NCBI GenBank assembly: GCA_004835665.1
Contig: ML240445.1
Span: 372,001 to 436,000, forward strand
DNA length: 64,000 bases
DNA from: Phoma sp. XZ068
Taxonomy: Eukaryota; Ascomycota; Dothideomycetes; Pleosporales; Didymellaceae
Direction: 5' to 3'
The translations under genes and the position numbers were made by a program. Positions 21,801-32,547 of this stretch are shown here, piece by piece. Numbering within the stretch: the first letter of the stretch is position 1; each line of letters begins with the position of its first letter. Below the pieces are notes generated by a model. It had not been told where the DNA came from and searched no databases. It saw nothing but the letters and a program-made list of their open reading frames with translations.

Positions 21801-22704
21801 GCAGTTCCGAGTCTGTTTATCTAGTCGACATTGCTGTAATGAGGATTTGGAGAGTGAGCACAGGTACAAGTCAATAACCATGGTAACGTTCATCATCCAC
21901 TAGCATCTACACTCCACCATCACTTTTTCCATGAAGAGGCCTATAATAGCAATCAACTTGATTCAGGCACCTTTCTTTCGTTCAGACATTTCGCAACCCA
22001 TATGCACACTGTGATGGGGAAGGTGCTTGCCGAATACTTAGGACTTCGCGATACGATGCTTCCCTCGAACCATCATGCGGCTCAACTTCATAGTGGCAGT
22101 GCATGCACGTCAACGTGTCTAGCATCTGCGACTTGACCAACGATAGCAGCACAGTGGGCCCCGTGTGTCAAATCCAGCTACCCAGTCACATCATTGTAGA
22201 AACTCCGAATGTAAGATGCCTGGTTTCAAAGCTTATCCTTGGATCCACGGAAGGCTGTGTAGGAGTTATGGGCTGTTTTCGAAGTTGAGAGTATTGCATT
22301 CCGACTTTGGGCATTGGTATATGCATTTGCTGGTTGCATGGCCGAAGCGACGAAGAAGTGTGACAGGACCTAGTTGTATGATTCTACTGGTTAACATGCT
22401 ATGGAATTAGCGGGTCGGATGCGCTACCGTTAGCTTCTGTTTTAGGTACATCCGTTTTGGGGGCCGTTTTTTGTCAGACGGGGCCTTATGAAGCCGGCCT
22501 AATATGCACATGATCTTCAGGGGAGCGGAGATTGGGAAATGGTAATTGAAGATGTACTTTTGATGATAAGTTTAATGATTCAATTGCATGCACATAAATG
22601 CAGAAGTGAGAATGGGTATAATGGTGTAAAAGCAAAGAGGAATGCAAAATGCCGCGACGTTAACCTCCCACCCACTACGTTCTACCACCACAAACGTGTC
22701 CACC
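21801..22704. other. Intergenic gap
   Basis: About 900 bp between the kinase pseudogene and the membrane protein gene. Short open frames only; no motif, repeat or RNA gene recognised. Confidence 0.4.
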
Positions 22705-23292
22705 TCAATCAGACGTGGTACGGATAATCTTTGGCACAGGTATTGTGGTTTCCGTAGGCGTTACCGCGTAGTAGCGCACGCTCGATGTGCTTGTGCTCCG
22801 TGGCCTGCCTGCTGGTCGTGACCCCTCCGAAACTGGGCTCAACATCATTGTGCCGAGTGTGCTGTTGCTGTTTCTACTCATCGCACTGACGCCGCTACCA
22901 GAGCTTGTGGCCGGTGTCGGTGTCGTTGGCTCTGTGTTGATGTGCAGGGGAACAAGCGGTGCAGGCTCCTGACTGATACCGTTGTACGCTGTATCTGTGT
23001 CTGCGTGGTCGACGTATACCGTGACACTGCTCGCTCTATCGCGACTGAACATGCTGGATTTGCGCTCTTCGCCAGCCAAGAGGCTTTCCTTTGCAGGTGT
23101 GGCCTGGGCGACCTTCTTGTGTTGCCGGTGTCTGTAGATACAGAAGGCTATCCCAGCAAGGATGACTCCAAGTGCGAGAGCACTAGCAATGGCAGTGAAA
23201 GCAATGTTTGACGGTTTCCAGTAGTTTTGATTAGAGTTTGATGTAGACGAGGGCTCGGCGGAGAGTTCGTTATCCACCGGTGTGGGAGCCAT
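22705..23292 (-). CDS. Single-pass membrane protein, Ser/Thr-rich, function unknown
   Basis: A single exon of 195 aa. A short polar N-terminus (about 28 residues) leads to one transmembrane segment (IAFTAIASALALGVILAGIAFCIY), then a basic stop-transfer RHRQHKK. The rest is a disordered Ser/Thr/Pro-rich tail. This layout resembles the C-terminal half of fungal WSC/mucin-type or Skg6-type membrane proteins, but no extracellular domain is present; either the protein is naturally short or an upstream exon has been missed. A minus-strand TATATAA lies about 75 nt upstream (near 23366-23373). Not recognised as a named family. Confidence 0.65.
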   Translation of the reverse strand: MAPTPVDNELSAEPSSTSNSNQNYWKPSNIAFTAIASALALGVILAGIAFCIYRHRQHKKVAQATPAKESLLAGEERKSSMFSRDRASSVTVYVDHADTDTAYNGISQEPAPLVPLHINTEPTTPTPATSSGSGVSAMSRNSNSTLGTMMLSPVSEGSRPAGRPRSTSTSSVRYYAVTPTETTIPVPKIIRTTSD

Positions 23293-24909
23293 AGTGACGG
23301 ATGTAGATGATAGAGAGGATCGTCTGCAGGAGTTGCTGGAGCAGGTATTTGAAGTCCGGAAGTCGTTATATAAGATTTGTAGTGTAGGCTGGATGGCTTA
23401 ATTGATGGAGTACAAGATAAGGATTACGCCATGCAGAGCTGAAACACCTTCGAAGTCCGGTATTGGAGTCAGCGTATCGTTGCTGCTTGCGAGTAGCCAC
23501 TGATAAGTAAGTTGATGCTGGTCATCAGGCAAGAGTTATATCTTCTCATGAAATGAGACAAACTATGCATGGGCCCATTGTTTCCTGATCGTGGTGATGC
23601 ACTTTGAGGCAGGCGTCCAACTTTACTCACATTAGACCGAAGTAAGGAGGGCTCAGCCTCAGCGCCTGTGGAGTAACGCGCTGTTCGATTCATGGCAGAG
23701 CAAACGCCATTTGCGCCCTGCTCTTTTTCCATGTGGGCTTTGAAAGGCCAAGAAAACGTGGACAAATGAGAGAAGACGTCTATTCGAAAAGGCGGCGGAC
23801 TTGGTGCAGATGCAGGAAAAGGTGCCTAACAGGTGGCGGTGGCACAGGCCATAGTTGAAAGTCTCTAGCATTGCGTTTGTATCCCCAGAACGCGAGCCTG
23901 CATGTAAACAGACCAGTCACAGTGTCTCAAGGCTACGCGTGCGGGCCACTCGTACTGCGTTTGCCGAATCCATCGGGGCAGCTGAGTGACTGTTCAGCTC
24001 GTGGTACTGTGGATATCAAATCGACGCCCATCGCGACAGCCTCTCATCAGGAGCCATTACTCCCACTAACAGTAAAAACAAAAGTCTCCACCTGGGGGAT
24101 GCTTGCAACGATTCAGACTTTGCTCAAGCGTTGTAAGATGGACTCCACAGTGAACGTGCGCACAGCCACATGCGCTAAACGAAATGACAGACGCAGCGTG
24201 ATTCGACACTGAATGGAGTTCGCCTCGCGACATCCCGTTTCTGCTGTGAGTCTGCCTGATGAAGTACCTTCTGGTAGGCCTGATTGACAACATCTGTGTA
24301 CAAAGTGGCATGGTTGTTGCCCAAAGCGCTCTGGTGAAGCAAGAGCCCAGTGAGACAGATGACGGATGGCCAGATTCTGCAGCCACTTTTTTTGTTCAGA
24401 TTGTGAGTGGCATGCCTGGCGATGCATCAATCATCCGGCGGCTCTGCCGTCATGGTCGGTGATGCAGCGTGAGCTGTTTGGTGATGTGAGAGCCAACGAA
24501 AGTGGTGGAGGAGTGAGCAAGCCTGGCACCATCGACCCGTCATGTCGTTGGACCCGTGCACCTCGCGTCGATCAGCCCCCGCTTCCAGATTCCTATTTTT
24601 GTACCTCCACACCGCAATCTGCAGTCACGACAGAGCCAAGCTACAGAACGTCTTCCAACAACCATTGAGATGGTGCTATGATGTGAGAAGTCTATTATGA
24701 TACCCTCGTCTAGTCTACCGGCAGCCAGGCAGCCGGCTCACCCCACACCTAGCACCTAGAAAAAGAAATGTGGACGAGGCTGTACAATCATCTTGAATAA
24801 TTTTTCTCCTGGATCTGTTATCATTGTTTGATATAGATCCACTAAATCCATCCTCCTCACTTCGTCAAAGCCTTTGCTCCATGTTATATGTGCATCCCCG
24901 GCGTGCGAT
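23293..24909. other. Intergenic gap before the APH-like kinase
   Basis: About 1.6 kb with the promoter of the membrane protein at the left. Open frames of up to 113 codons occur on both strands without known motifs and overlap each other, so I do not call them. Confidence 0.4.
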
Positions 24910-26460
24910 TCAGATCTGTCCCATAGCGGATCGGAATGCAAGAGGCACCTGGTCCTGCTCGACTTGCTTTAGCCAAAGCTCAAAGTCGACAGTTGCACCC
25001 AGCGCGACAATGCTAGCCGCGAAATCGAAATCTGCCTTAATTGCACCCGCTTTGTGAACGCGAGCCCACTCAGGGCAGACACGTTGCATCTCTTCAAGAT
25101 AATATTTCCGGAGCTGCGTCTTCTCATGTTCTTCAATGCGGCGCCAGTAATCCTTCTCGTCCCGTTCATCTCGGAACTCGGTCCTAAGGGGAGGCGGCTC
25201 ATCCTCCGCTGGCGAACGCAGGAACTTCGGAATCTGGCATCCGAGCCAGAGTGGAACGGTGTTGACACACTCCCAATCGATGATACCAGAAAGACCGTGA
25301 TCTTCATCAACGAGAATGTTGTTTCCGGAAAGGTCCTGGTGGGCAAGTATGTACTCTTCAGGCTGGCTCTTGGGAAAGACCTTTGGTAGTAGTTTGATCA
25401 GCCGTTGAATCCGAGAGAACCTGGACTTGGCAGTGAGCAGGACACCTGGGTCGGTCTCTACCTCATTGTCGTCGTCGTTGTTGTCATCGTTTTCATCACT
25501 GTCGATATCATCGATGTTCTTGTCGTTGCCTCCCATGTCTATATTCTCAGTCCCTTCTTCGTTCGCCGTGTCGATAGAGATCTTGGCTGTATCTGTGGCT
25601 TCGTCTGTGTCAGATCCCATACCTATATCGTAGTCCTCTTCTGAATCATACTGTGTGTCGTCGTCGCTGTAGACAGGCTGATTGTCTACATCCACAGCTG
25701 CGATCTGAAGACGAGCCGAAAACCAGTCATGGCTGTGTTTGTAAGGACCGCGGGCAATATCTAACTTCCAATGCTCATGATAGAAGAACGGGATTGAAAT
25801 AATCTGCCCTATACAGTACTGTGCTGCATCGCTGGAGTGTTCAGTACCGAGCAGTGCCGTGTCGGGTATCATTGCTGTGGGTAAGGCCTGGAGAGAAGCT
25901 GTTGGGTAAAGACTGCCAGCCTGATGGAAGCGCTTGTTAAAAAGCTGCACTTGGTAATCAATGACTTTTCGTACGAGTAGCTGCTTCTTTATCCAGCTCA
26001 TGTGACGCCACTGCTCGCTCAGTTTGGTCCCTTGGACGCGCTGCATAATCATCCACTCGAATCCAAGTTCATTGCTGTTCAGCGCACTGCCTGCGATGAC
26101 TCGAGGAACTGGAAGATTGGTGTGCTGGCGCACATACTCAATGGTTGCAAGCTCGCTCAAAGTCTTTAGACGGGGTTGTACAGGCAATGAAACGCGCACA
26201 ACGTAGTTGTCGTTGTCTTCACAGTGTATAGCATACACCTTATTGAAGGTTCCCTTTGCCAGAAACTTGACAGAGCAAATAGAGTCGCGAGAAATATGAA
26301 GCTCTCGTCGCACAATCGTAGTGATGATTTCCATATCAGGCTCAATGGTCCACTGTGGGCGCATCTCTTCGAAAAAGCCCTCTGGCGCCCATGTCAGCCC
26401 GGCGCGATCATCCATTGTAGATGCAGAGGTGTCTGTATCTGTCAAGTTACCTGGAACCAA
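24910..26460 (-). CDS. APH-family phosphotransferase with acidic insert
   Basis: A single exon of 516 aa; an alternative start at codon 16 (MDDRAGLTW) matches the start of the related pseudogene better. Kinase-fold landmarks: glycine-loop region FLAKGTFNKVYAI, the beta-3 segment YVVRVSLP, LPVPRVIA and GFEWMIMQRVQG of the hinge, the catalytic loop AHQDLSGNNILVDE (HxDxxxxN) and the metal-binding GIIDWE. All key residues are present, so it should be active. The family phosphorylates small molecules or, rarely, proteins; the substrate cannot be told. Residues about 263-340 form an Asp/Glu/Asn-rich insert before the catalytic loop that is much shorter in the pseudogene. It is divergent from small-protein copy C. 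Confidence 0.88.
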   Translation of the reverse strand: MVPGNLTDTDTSASTMDDRAGLTWAPEGFFEEMRPQWTIEPDMEIITTIVRRELHISRDSICSVKFLAKGTFNKVYAIHCEDNDNYVVRVSLPVQPRLKTLSELATIEYVRQHTNLPVPRVIAGSALNSNELGFEWMIMQRVQGTKLSEQWRHMSWIKKQLLVRKVIDYQVQLFNKRFHQAGSLYPTASLQALPTAMIPDTALLGTEHSSDAAQYCIGQIISIPFFYHEHWKLDIARGPYKHSHDWFSARLQIAAVDVDNQPVYSDDDTQYDSEEDYDIGMGSDTDEATDTAKISIDTANEEGTENIDMGGNDKNIDDIDSDENDDNNDDDNEVETDPGVLLTAKSRFSRIQRLIKLLPKVFPKSQPEEYILAHQDLSGNNILVDEDHGLSGIIDWECVNTVPLWLGCQIPKFLRSPAEDEPPPLRTEFRDERDEKDYWRRIEEHEKTQLRKYYLEEMQRVCPEWARVHKAGAIKADFDFAASIVALGATVDFELWLKQVEQDQVPLAFRSAMGQI

Positions 26461-27040
26461 TATAGTTCAACGATAGGTGTAGAAGCCTGGTTTAGTGGTA
26501 GAAGTAGAGAGGTGTTTGCTGAAGCTCAGGTGATGGCCGCGTGGATTTTAATTACTTGTGGAATTCGACTGTTTCGCCACAGTGCAAACAATGGTGCAAG
26601 GGCAAGCCTTTCACCGCAAAACCTCTGAAATTCAATCAGCTTTATGATCATAATAACCAAAAATGGTCGTCGCAGATGTGGTATCGATATCGCCAAGACA
26701 CAGGGGATCGTATGAGTAATACTTCGGCGCTTTAAGATGGGCACCATTCATTGCAGGCGAGCTAACGAGTTACTCGGAATTACTTCCTACAGCCATTAGG
26801 AAGCTTCTCTGCCCAGCTTTCATATCGACCCCAGCAGTATAAGCAGCAACATCAGCCTACATGCTACATAACTGGAGGGAGGGGAGTTGGAGTGAATACC
26901 GGGTCAGTACTAAGACCCCAACTACCCCTTCACTGCTCGCACCTTCGGTGAACTACTGTATTCGCGGACCAGCGTCTCTTATAATGCAGTGGGCACTATG
27001 CTCTTCAGGTTGCACCACCAGCTGCCACGAACCATCAACC
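26461..27040. promoter_or_regulatory. Divergent promoter between APH-like kinase and small copy C
   Basis: A 580-bp spacer between the head-to-head starts of the kinase (-) and the small protein (+). Joint regulation is inferred only from the arrangement, which occurs twice in the window. Confidence 0.45.
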
Positions 27041-27445
27041 ATGGGACTCGAACAACCATTTACCCGCCGTGACAGCCCCAAGAAGAAGATCAAGCTATGG
27101 ATCGACGCCATCCCCGACAGTCGCCTTGTCGGTGCATTCGCTGAGAAGCAGACTATCAAGGAGGACGACTTCTTTCGCTTGGACTGTCAGGGTGTCACTA
27201 CTAGCACGCCGCATCGTTTCAACCTCCAAGTTCAAGTCAACTTCGAGGTTCCCGACTCCTCACTGGCAATGCTAGCTCCAGCCACCGTGGCCTGGGCTCT
27301 TGTTCCTGCCGAATACATGTGGACGCCACAGGAGATCAAGGCTGCTCTCAAGTCTACTGTCACTGGCTGGAACATCCCACGTCCAGGTCCTGAGGGTATC
27401 ATCACGGAGTTGCCAAAGAAAGGCAAGGGTATGAAGAAGAAGTAA
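27041..27445 (+). CDS. Small [WF][IV]D.IPD family protein, copy C
   Basis: A single-exon protein of 134 aa from the ATG at 27041 (MGLEQPFTRRDSPKKK). The frame is open further upstream from an ATG at 26861, but the 60 extra residues do not resemble copies A or B. Conserved features: LWIDAIPDSRLVGAF, FFRLDCQGV, FNLQVQVNF and WALVPAEYMWTPQEIKAALK. The N-terminus and the last 15 residues are Lys-rich (KKGKGMKKK), which could act as a nuclear or nucleic-acid-binding tail; that is speculation. The partner kinase starts 580 bp away on the opposite strand. Confidence 0.75.
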   Translation: MGLEQPFTRRDSPKKKIKLWIDAIPDSRLVGAFAEKQTIKEDDFFRLDCQGVTTSTPHRFNLQVQVNFEVPDSSLAMLAPATVAWALVPAEYMWTPQEIKAALKSTVTGWNIPRPGPEGIITELPKKGKGMKKK

Positions 27446-28724
27446 GTCCACCTATTTGCCTCCTCCCAGATACTCGTCCCGGTTCGTATTGGCATAGTCT
27501 CGGACTACATAAACTAGTGGCATGTATAGGCGTTCCTGGTTTGAGTCCTCCGTCGGACATAATACTCTTGCATGAAGATCTCATACCTAGGTAACATCAG
27601 CAATCTGACAACATCGCTTTAACATCTCACCACACTCATACCTCGCCCAAGCTCTCTACTATCTCCCACAAACGAATTAAACTCATAACACTATATGACC
27701 AAACCCTCCACAGCGTACGGACTCAACTGATACTAGTACTTTTCATTTATATGGCAACGACTACATAGCAGGGGACTTTATTGGCTCGAGTTTGGAACAC
27801 TCTTACTGTGCACTTTATTCACCGTCACGTTCTTATTCCATAGGCAATCGACGATTGCAGGGGATGAAATATCCATATACATTCCCCTACGTAACTATCT
27901 ATCATTGTGCAACAACGTCCAGCCCAAACTTCGCTGTCTCAACAGCCTCCAACCCATCGTTGAGCATACAAACTTCAATCCGCCAACTTTAATCAACCCT
28001 TGTATCCAACAACAAGGGCATCGTAGAACGTAATAAAATACAATTAACCTTTCCCAGGCAAGGCGCGGTATAATGTTATGTACAGTACCGCCCTTCCGCC
28101 TCCATTGTGTACCAGAATTGGAAGAAGTCGTTCGCGAGCAAAGCGCAACGGGGTATAGAACGAAAGACTCGACTAGCCCACGGAATGGCGAGTACTAGTA
28201 TTTGGTGTTGTGTAGCGTGGTGAAAACTACTGTCAGAAGCGTAGTAAAGGAGCGTATTAGACACTAGGCTTCGGTCGTCAAATCGTAAAAGATGCTGGGA
28301 CGGTAGGATCTGATTGATTTGTGGGATGGTCGGATGGTCTGTGTTGTGTTGTGCGTATACAAAGGTCCATGATGGGTATCAAAGGTCGCAAATGAGAACT
28401 GAAGATCATGACTAGTTCAAGGGTGTGAGGGCAGTGTCGTGGCGGCGTGACGGTTGCTCAGTAGGTGTTGATGAGAGTGCTCTAATCCGAAATCTTCATG
28501 CGCAGTGTTCGTACGTGGCTTGGTCGTGGTATCAATGTCTTCTTCTCAGCTTTCCATGATTTGGACGATTTCGGCGTTGAGGAGACAGCTGAACGAGGTC
28601 CATCATGGCCAAAGCGGGTCTGCGGCGCAGAGATTTCGGGCAAAGGCGAGAATAATGTGCCCGGAGATACAGAGAGAGAGGACGAGACTAGAAGGAATTA
28701 ACGACCTGCATGGAGCGACATGAC
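27446..28724. other. Convergent 3' intergenic gap
   Basis: About 1.3 kb between small copy C (+) and the SH3 gene (-). No gene, repeat or RNA recognised. Confidence 0.4.
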
Positions 28725-30661
28725 CTAGGGGGTGGGAGGTCCTCTGTCACCTCCAGGCCCATGTCCACTTTCGGTGCTATCCCCTTCTATTGTCTTGCGC
28801 CAGTGCTGCGGCAAGCAAACGCAGACCAGTGGGAAGGCTTTGATGTCGCTATCAATCTCCGTCTGCGACCGTCGGCTCCCGTTACTAACGCCCGAGTCGC
28901 GCTGTTCGGTCTTCCTTGCCTCCCATTGTTCTGCCGACTCCGCCAGCCTGACTCCGGTCGCCCAACCATCGTCCCAGATGCCAACAACCTTAAGCATATC
29001 TCCACGCTCCAGCTCGAACTCATCGCCGGCGCGTGGTTGGTATGCCCACAGGGTGGCGACGGTGTCGTTGGGGTGAATGTCATCTTGAGAGTAGTAGTCT
29101 TTGAAAAATTGCAATTGTTCGGATTGTCCGGATGCAACACCATCTGGGCTCGAAAAGTTGCGGCCATCCGAACCAGACTGGGGCGAATTAGTGCTCGACT
29201 CAAGCGCCGAGCGACTTGATAGGGATCCTTGGCGCTTGGGGAAGGCTGCAGCACCGGCGAAGTGGTGGTGTCGCGAATCTGGCGAGTCGTAGGCACTCTG
29301 GGAGCCACCAAACGCCGTCATTGCCATACCTCTGTCACTGTGTTGGTCTGAAGATGAGGAGCCTTCCAGAGCAGACATACGTTGCACACGTGCACCAGGA
29401 ACAACCGCTGGTGGAAGCAGACCGTCACCACCGTAGCTCATTGGTGGTGCTTTCGCGGAGTGTCGTGATGGTGATGGCGTGTTCAGAATGCTGCCAACCT
29501 GGCTCTCCTTTCTTCTACGCACACGACAGCAGAAGAAAATAAGAGCTGCAAGGACAAGTGCTACCCCGATGACTGCACTAACGGCGATACCCGCAATGGC
29601 ACCTCCGGACAATCCAGACCGAGAGCCATCTGTCGCAGGTCCATTTGAGGTAGATGGGGCAGGCGTTGAAGTGTTGGTGGGGAACAGCGGCGGCATTGAC
29701 ACCGTTGTTGGTAATTGAACGCCCACGCAACGTGCCTCGACGTTTGAATTAACACAACACGAGCTGGTCGAGTTGACAGTACTGTCAGCACAGTACGAGC
29801 ACAATCCTTGCAAGTTGGAACCATAACCGCATTCACTGGGTTCGTTACGCGATGCTTCGATACAGCTGCCGCTGAGCGCGTTGGCTGGTAATGAGCAGCG
29901 GGTGAAATCGGCTCGTATCTGAGAGTTCGCGTTGCTGCCAGGGGTACCGCACAATTCCGGAGTGGACACTACTTCTTGCTCACTGATCGCAAAGTCGGCC
30001 TGCAAAAGGTTAGATTTCGATGTAATAGAATCAGCGACTAAGTGACATACACAGGCACTTGCGCACAGCGGTGTCGAAGCGGCGTCACTGAGACCGCATG
30101 GTTCCCTTGAATTCTGTACTATAGCATTGCAAAGAACCGTAGTCGTGTAGCGCGCATACAGGTCGGTAGTATTACTGAGATCGACACTTGAGCAGCCCAA
30201 TATATTCTGATATCTGTACAGGCATGAGTACTAGTTTGCGGGTGACGTCTAGCATACTGAAGAGGGTGGGACTCACTGTCGTTGTGTATAGGCGGTCGAG
30301 ATGTAAGATCGCAGCTGGTTGTCGAATGACTGAACGTCGGACACGAACGACAAGAAGGAGCTGCTTTACGTCAATGATGCTCCATCTGAGTCTGGTTTGA
30401 GTCAACATACAAGTCGCCGGTCAAGTTCGTGCTAATTGATGCTGCGCTGAAGGCCGGACAAGTCGATGAGCCCTGCAGCGAGACGCAGTTCCGTTGGGCC
30501 ATTGTCGCTGGCACAGAAGCGGCAAGGACGAGGAGGGCGAGAGAGCCGGACGTAGTGCGCGATGGCTTTCGTCGACGAGGCTTCCCATCCACCTGGCGAG
30601 ACTCGTGGGTCGGGGGGCATGGTAGAGCGTGGCGGCGGTGGGTGTGAGACATGTCGCGCAT
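28725..30661 (-). CDS. Single-pass membrane protein with cytoplasmic SH3 domain
   Basis: Four exons: 30661-30411, 30360-30277, 30213-30051 and 29999-28725, together 590 aa. The third intron (30000-30050, 51 nt, GTATGT, CTAAC, GCAG) is in frame without a stop and is easily missed; splicing it gives CASACADFAISEQ. Order: N-terminal hydrophobic signal segment LALLVLAASVPATMAQ, a Cys-rich extracellular domain (about residues 75-245), a Ser/Thr/Pro stalk, a transmembrane helix (GAIAGIAVSAVIGVALVLAA) with a basic CCRVRRRK flank, a disordered region, and an SH3 domain (ATLWAYQPRAGDEFELERGD, then VVGIWDDGWATG). Fungal proteins of this layout are often called Fus1-like and are thought to act in cell-surface signalling or cell fusion; the role here is inferred. 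Confidence 0.9.
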
Positions 30662-32547
30662 CTCAATTCGCGGCACGATGCGGCTTCGGCGTCGTGGGGC
30701 ACCAGAGCGGTGTTGACGGCGACGAGGTACGGTCGAGAGCACACGCGCAGCTTCACAAGGCCATCCGAGGTAGCGTAGATAGGGCGTATGGGGGCTAACG
30801 TGTATGTAAAGTTGACTATTAAATTGGAGGCCGCGAGGATTGGCGTTCTCGAGGGCTACGAAAGGAAAGACCCGGGCTCTACCGCAACAGAGAAAGAACG
30901 TATCGAGTGGGGAGCTGCGACGGGGCGTGAGCCTTGAAGGAAGAGGAACAACATGGGGGAGCAGTCCGCGAAGAGACGCCGCACTGGCTACGGCCCACTA
31001 GCGATTCGCGCAGGCGCTAGGCCAATATGCCTTGCGAAGCATGATTGGACGGACCCATGCACAGCGAGATGAGGCCCAGCTAAAATAATCTCTCCGAAAG
31101 CCTCAGACTCGTCTCACGTTGCTAACTGATCGCTGCAGCTCCCTCGATTGCGGCTCTCACCCCAGACGGTGGACAGCTGTCAATCAGTATGGAGCTCTGA
31201 AGGTACCGTTGATGGGCTCGTGTCACCTCGCTTCGGACGTGTCGGGAGACGTCCTTGCCGATGCGAACGCTACACAACTCGCGGCAGCTCGCAGGACTAC
31301 GCTTGCCTGTATCCATCAAAGCACCTGCCAGCTGTAGACGAGCCCTCCTGGTCGCGCATCGTCAACTCTCCGTTGCTGCGGTCGCAAACACTGCATGAAC
31401 TCGGCATTGTGTTTGAGACGCACCCAGATACCCCACAAGCCTCGCCTTTCGTCGAACCTCCGGCGAACAGTGTAGTCCTGGCACTTGGATGCCGGCCTTG
31501 CTTGGCCGCGTATGCCGTTCCTTCTTGGAGATGAGGTTGCATGGTGCCTTGCATAGGCCACCCTCAACAGCAAGGCGTCTCCAGACTCCTCACTTCACCA
31601 TGCGCGTACAATACCATGTGAGCAGTCGAACAAAGGGCTACGTGTGCCTGTAACATGTTCCACAGGGTTGTCGGCGATGTTGTCGCTCCCAGCACCTGTT
31701 GATCTGCCGGTTCAGCATCGTTTCACAGCAACGGCGCCTTCCCTGTTATCCCGTCCCGCGCCTCCAATGGTCCCTGAACCAACCTTTTCGGGCCAACCTG
31801 TTCGGGGTCATTCTTGCGCATTCGTTTAAGCACCGCCGACATAATGCATCAACGCGACATGTTCAATATCGCGATACTATCTAGACCTCCCACCTTTGGT
31901 ATGGCATCCCATCTTGTCGCAGCCCACATGCGTACTAGTCAAGTCTTACACACCGCACTTCCATGATTTCATGACAATATTCGTCTGAGGTTCGCGATCA
32001 TGTACAGCTGCTGCTATCTGCAAGCCGGGTCTCACAATCTAGATGCATCTCCTACTGTCTGCGCTCAGAAACTGCGACGAGGTACCCTGAAGGTTGATTT
32101 TCGATGAGATGATTGGGAGTTTATGACCAACGTGTCTCCGCATAGCGGTCACTCGAATTTATCTCGAGAAGAGGCAGAGACATGACCATTTTCTAAGAAG
32201 CCTGACAACGCCTCACCGGATTTGAGGCTGGGGCTGAGCGCTTCAGATTTGTCGTATCAATCCCTCTCCTGGGAGAGGCACAGCAGTGAGGATCTTCCGT
32301 GCATCCAATCGCGTGCGCAGCTTTGGCGCCTGCCTGCTGCGAGCCGCGCGCAATCATCCTGTTAATATGACCCCATCATACATTGTCCATGTACAAACTT
32401 TTACAAACCTCATGTTCTGTACTCCAAAAGTACAACATCTGAACAGACGAATAAACAGGAGGATCACAACATCGAAAGGTCGAACCTTTACGCGTTTCAT
32501 GTCCTCCGGATCTCTAGCAACCAAGACTAGAGCTCTCACTCCACCAG
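30662..32547. promoter_or_regulatory. Divergent SH3-protein / HET-NLR intergenic region
   Basis: 1.9 kb separating head-to-head starts. Some open frames reach 128 codons, for example 31148-31534 (+), but lack motifs and overlap one another. No repeats or RNA genes seen. Confidence 0.4.

Noticed and set aside
23871..24212. 113-codon frame between the membrane protein and kinase genes
   Set aside because: No motif and overlapped by antisense frames of similar length.
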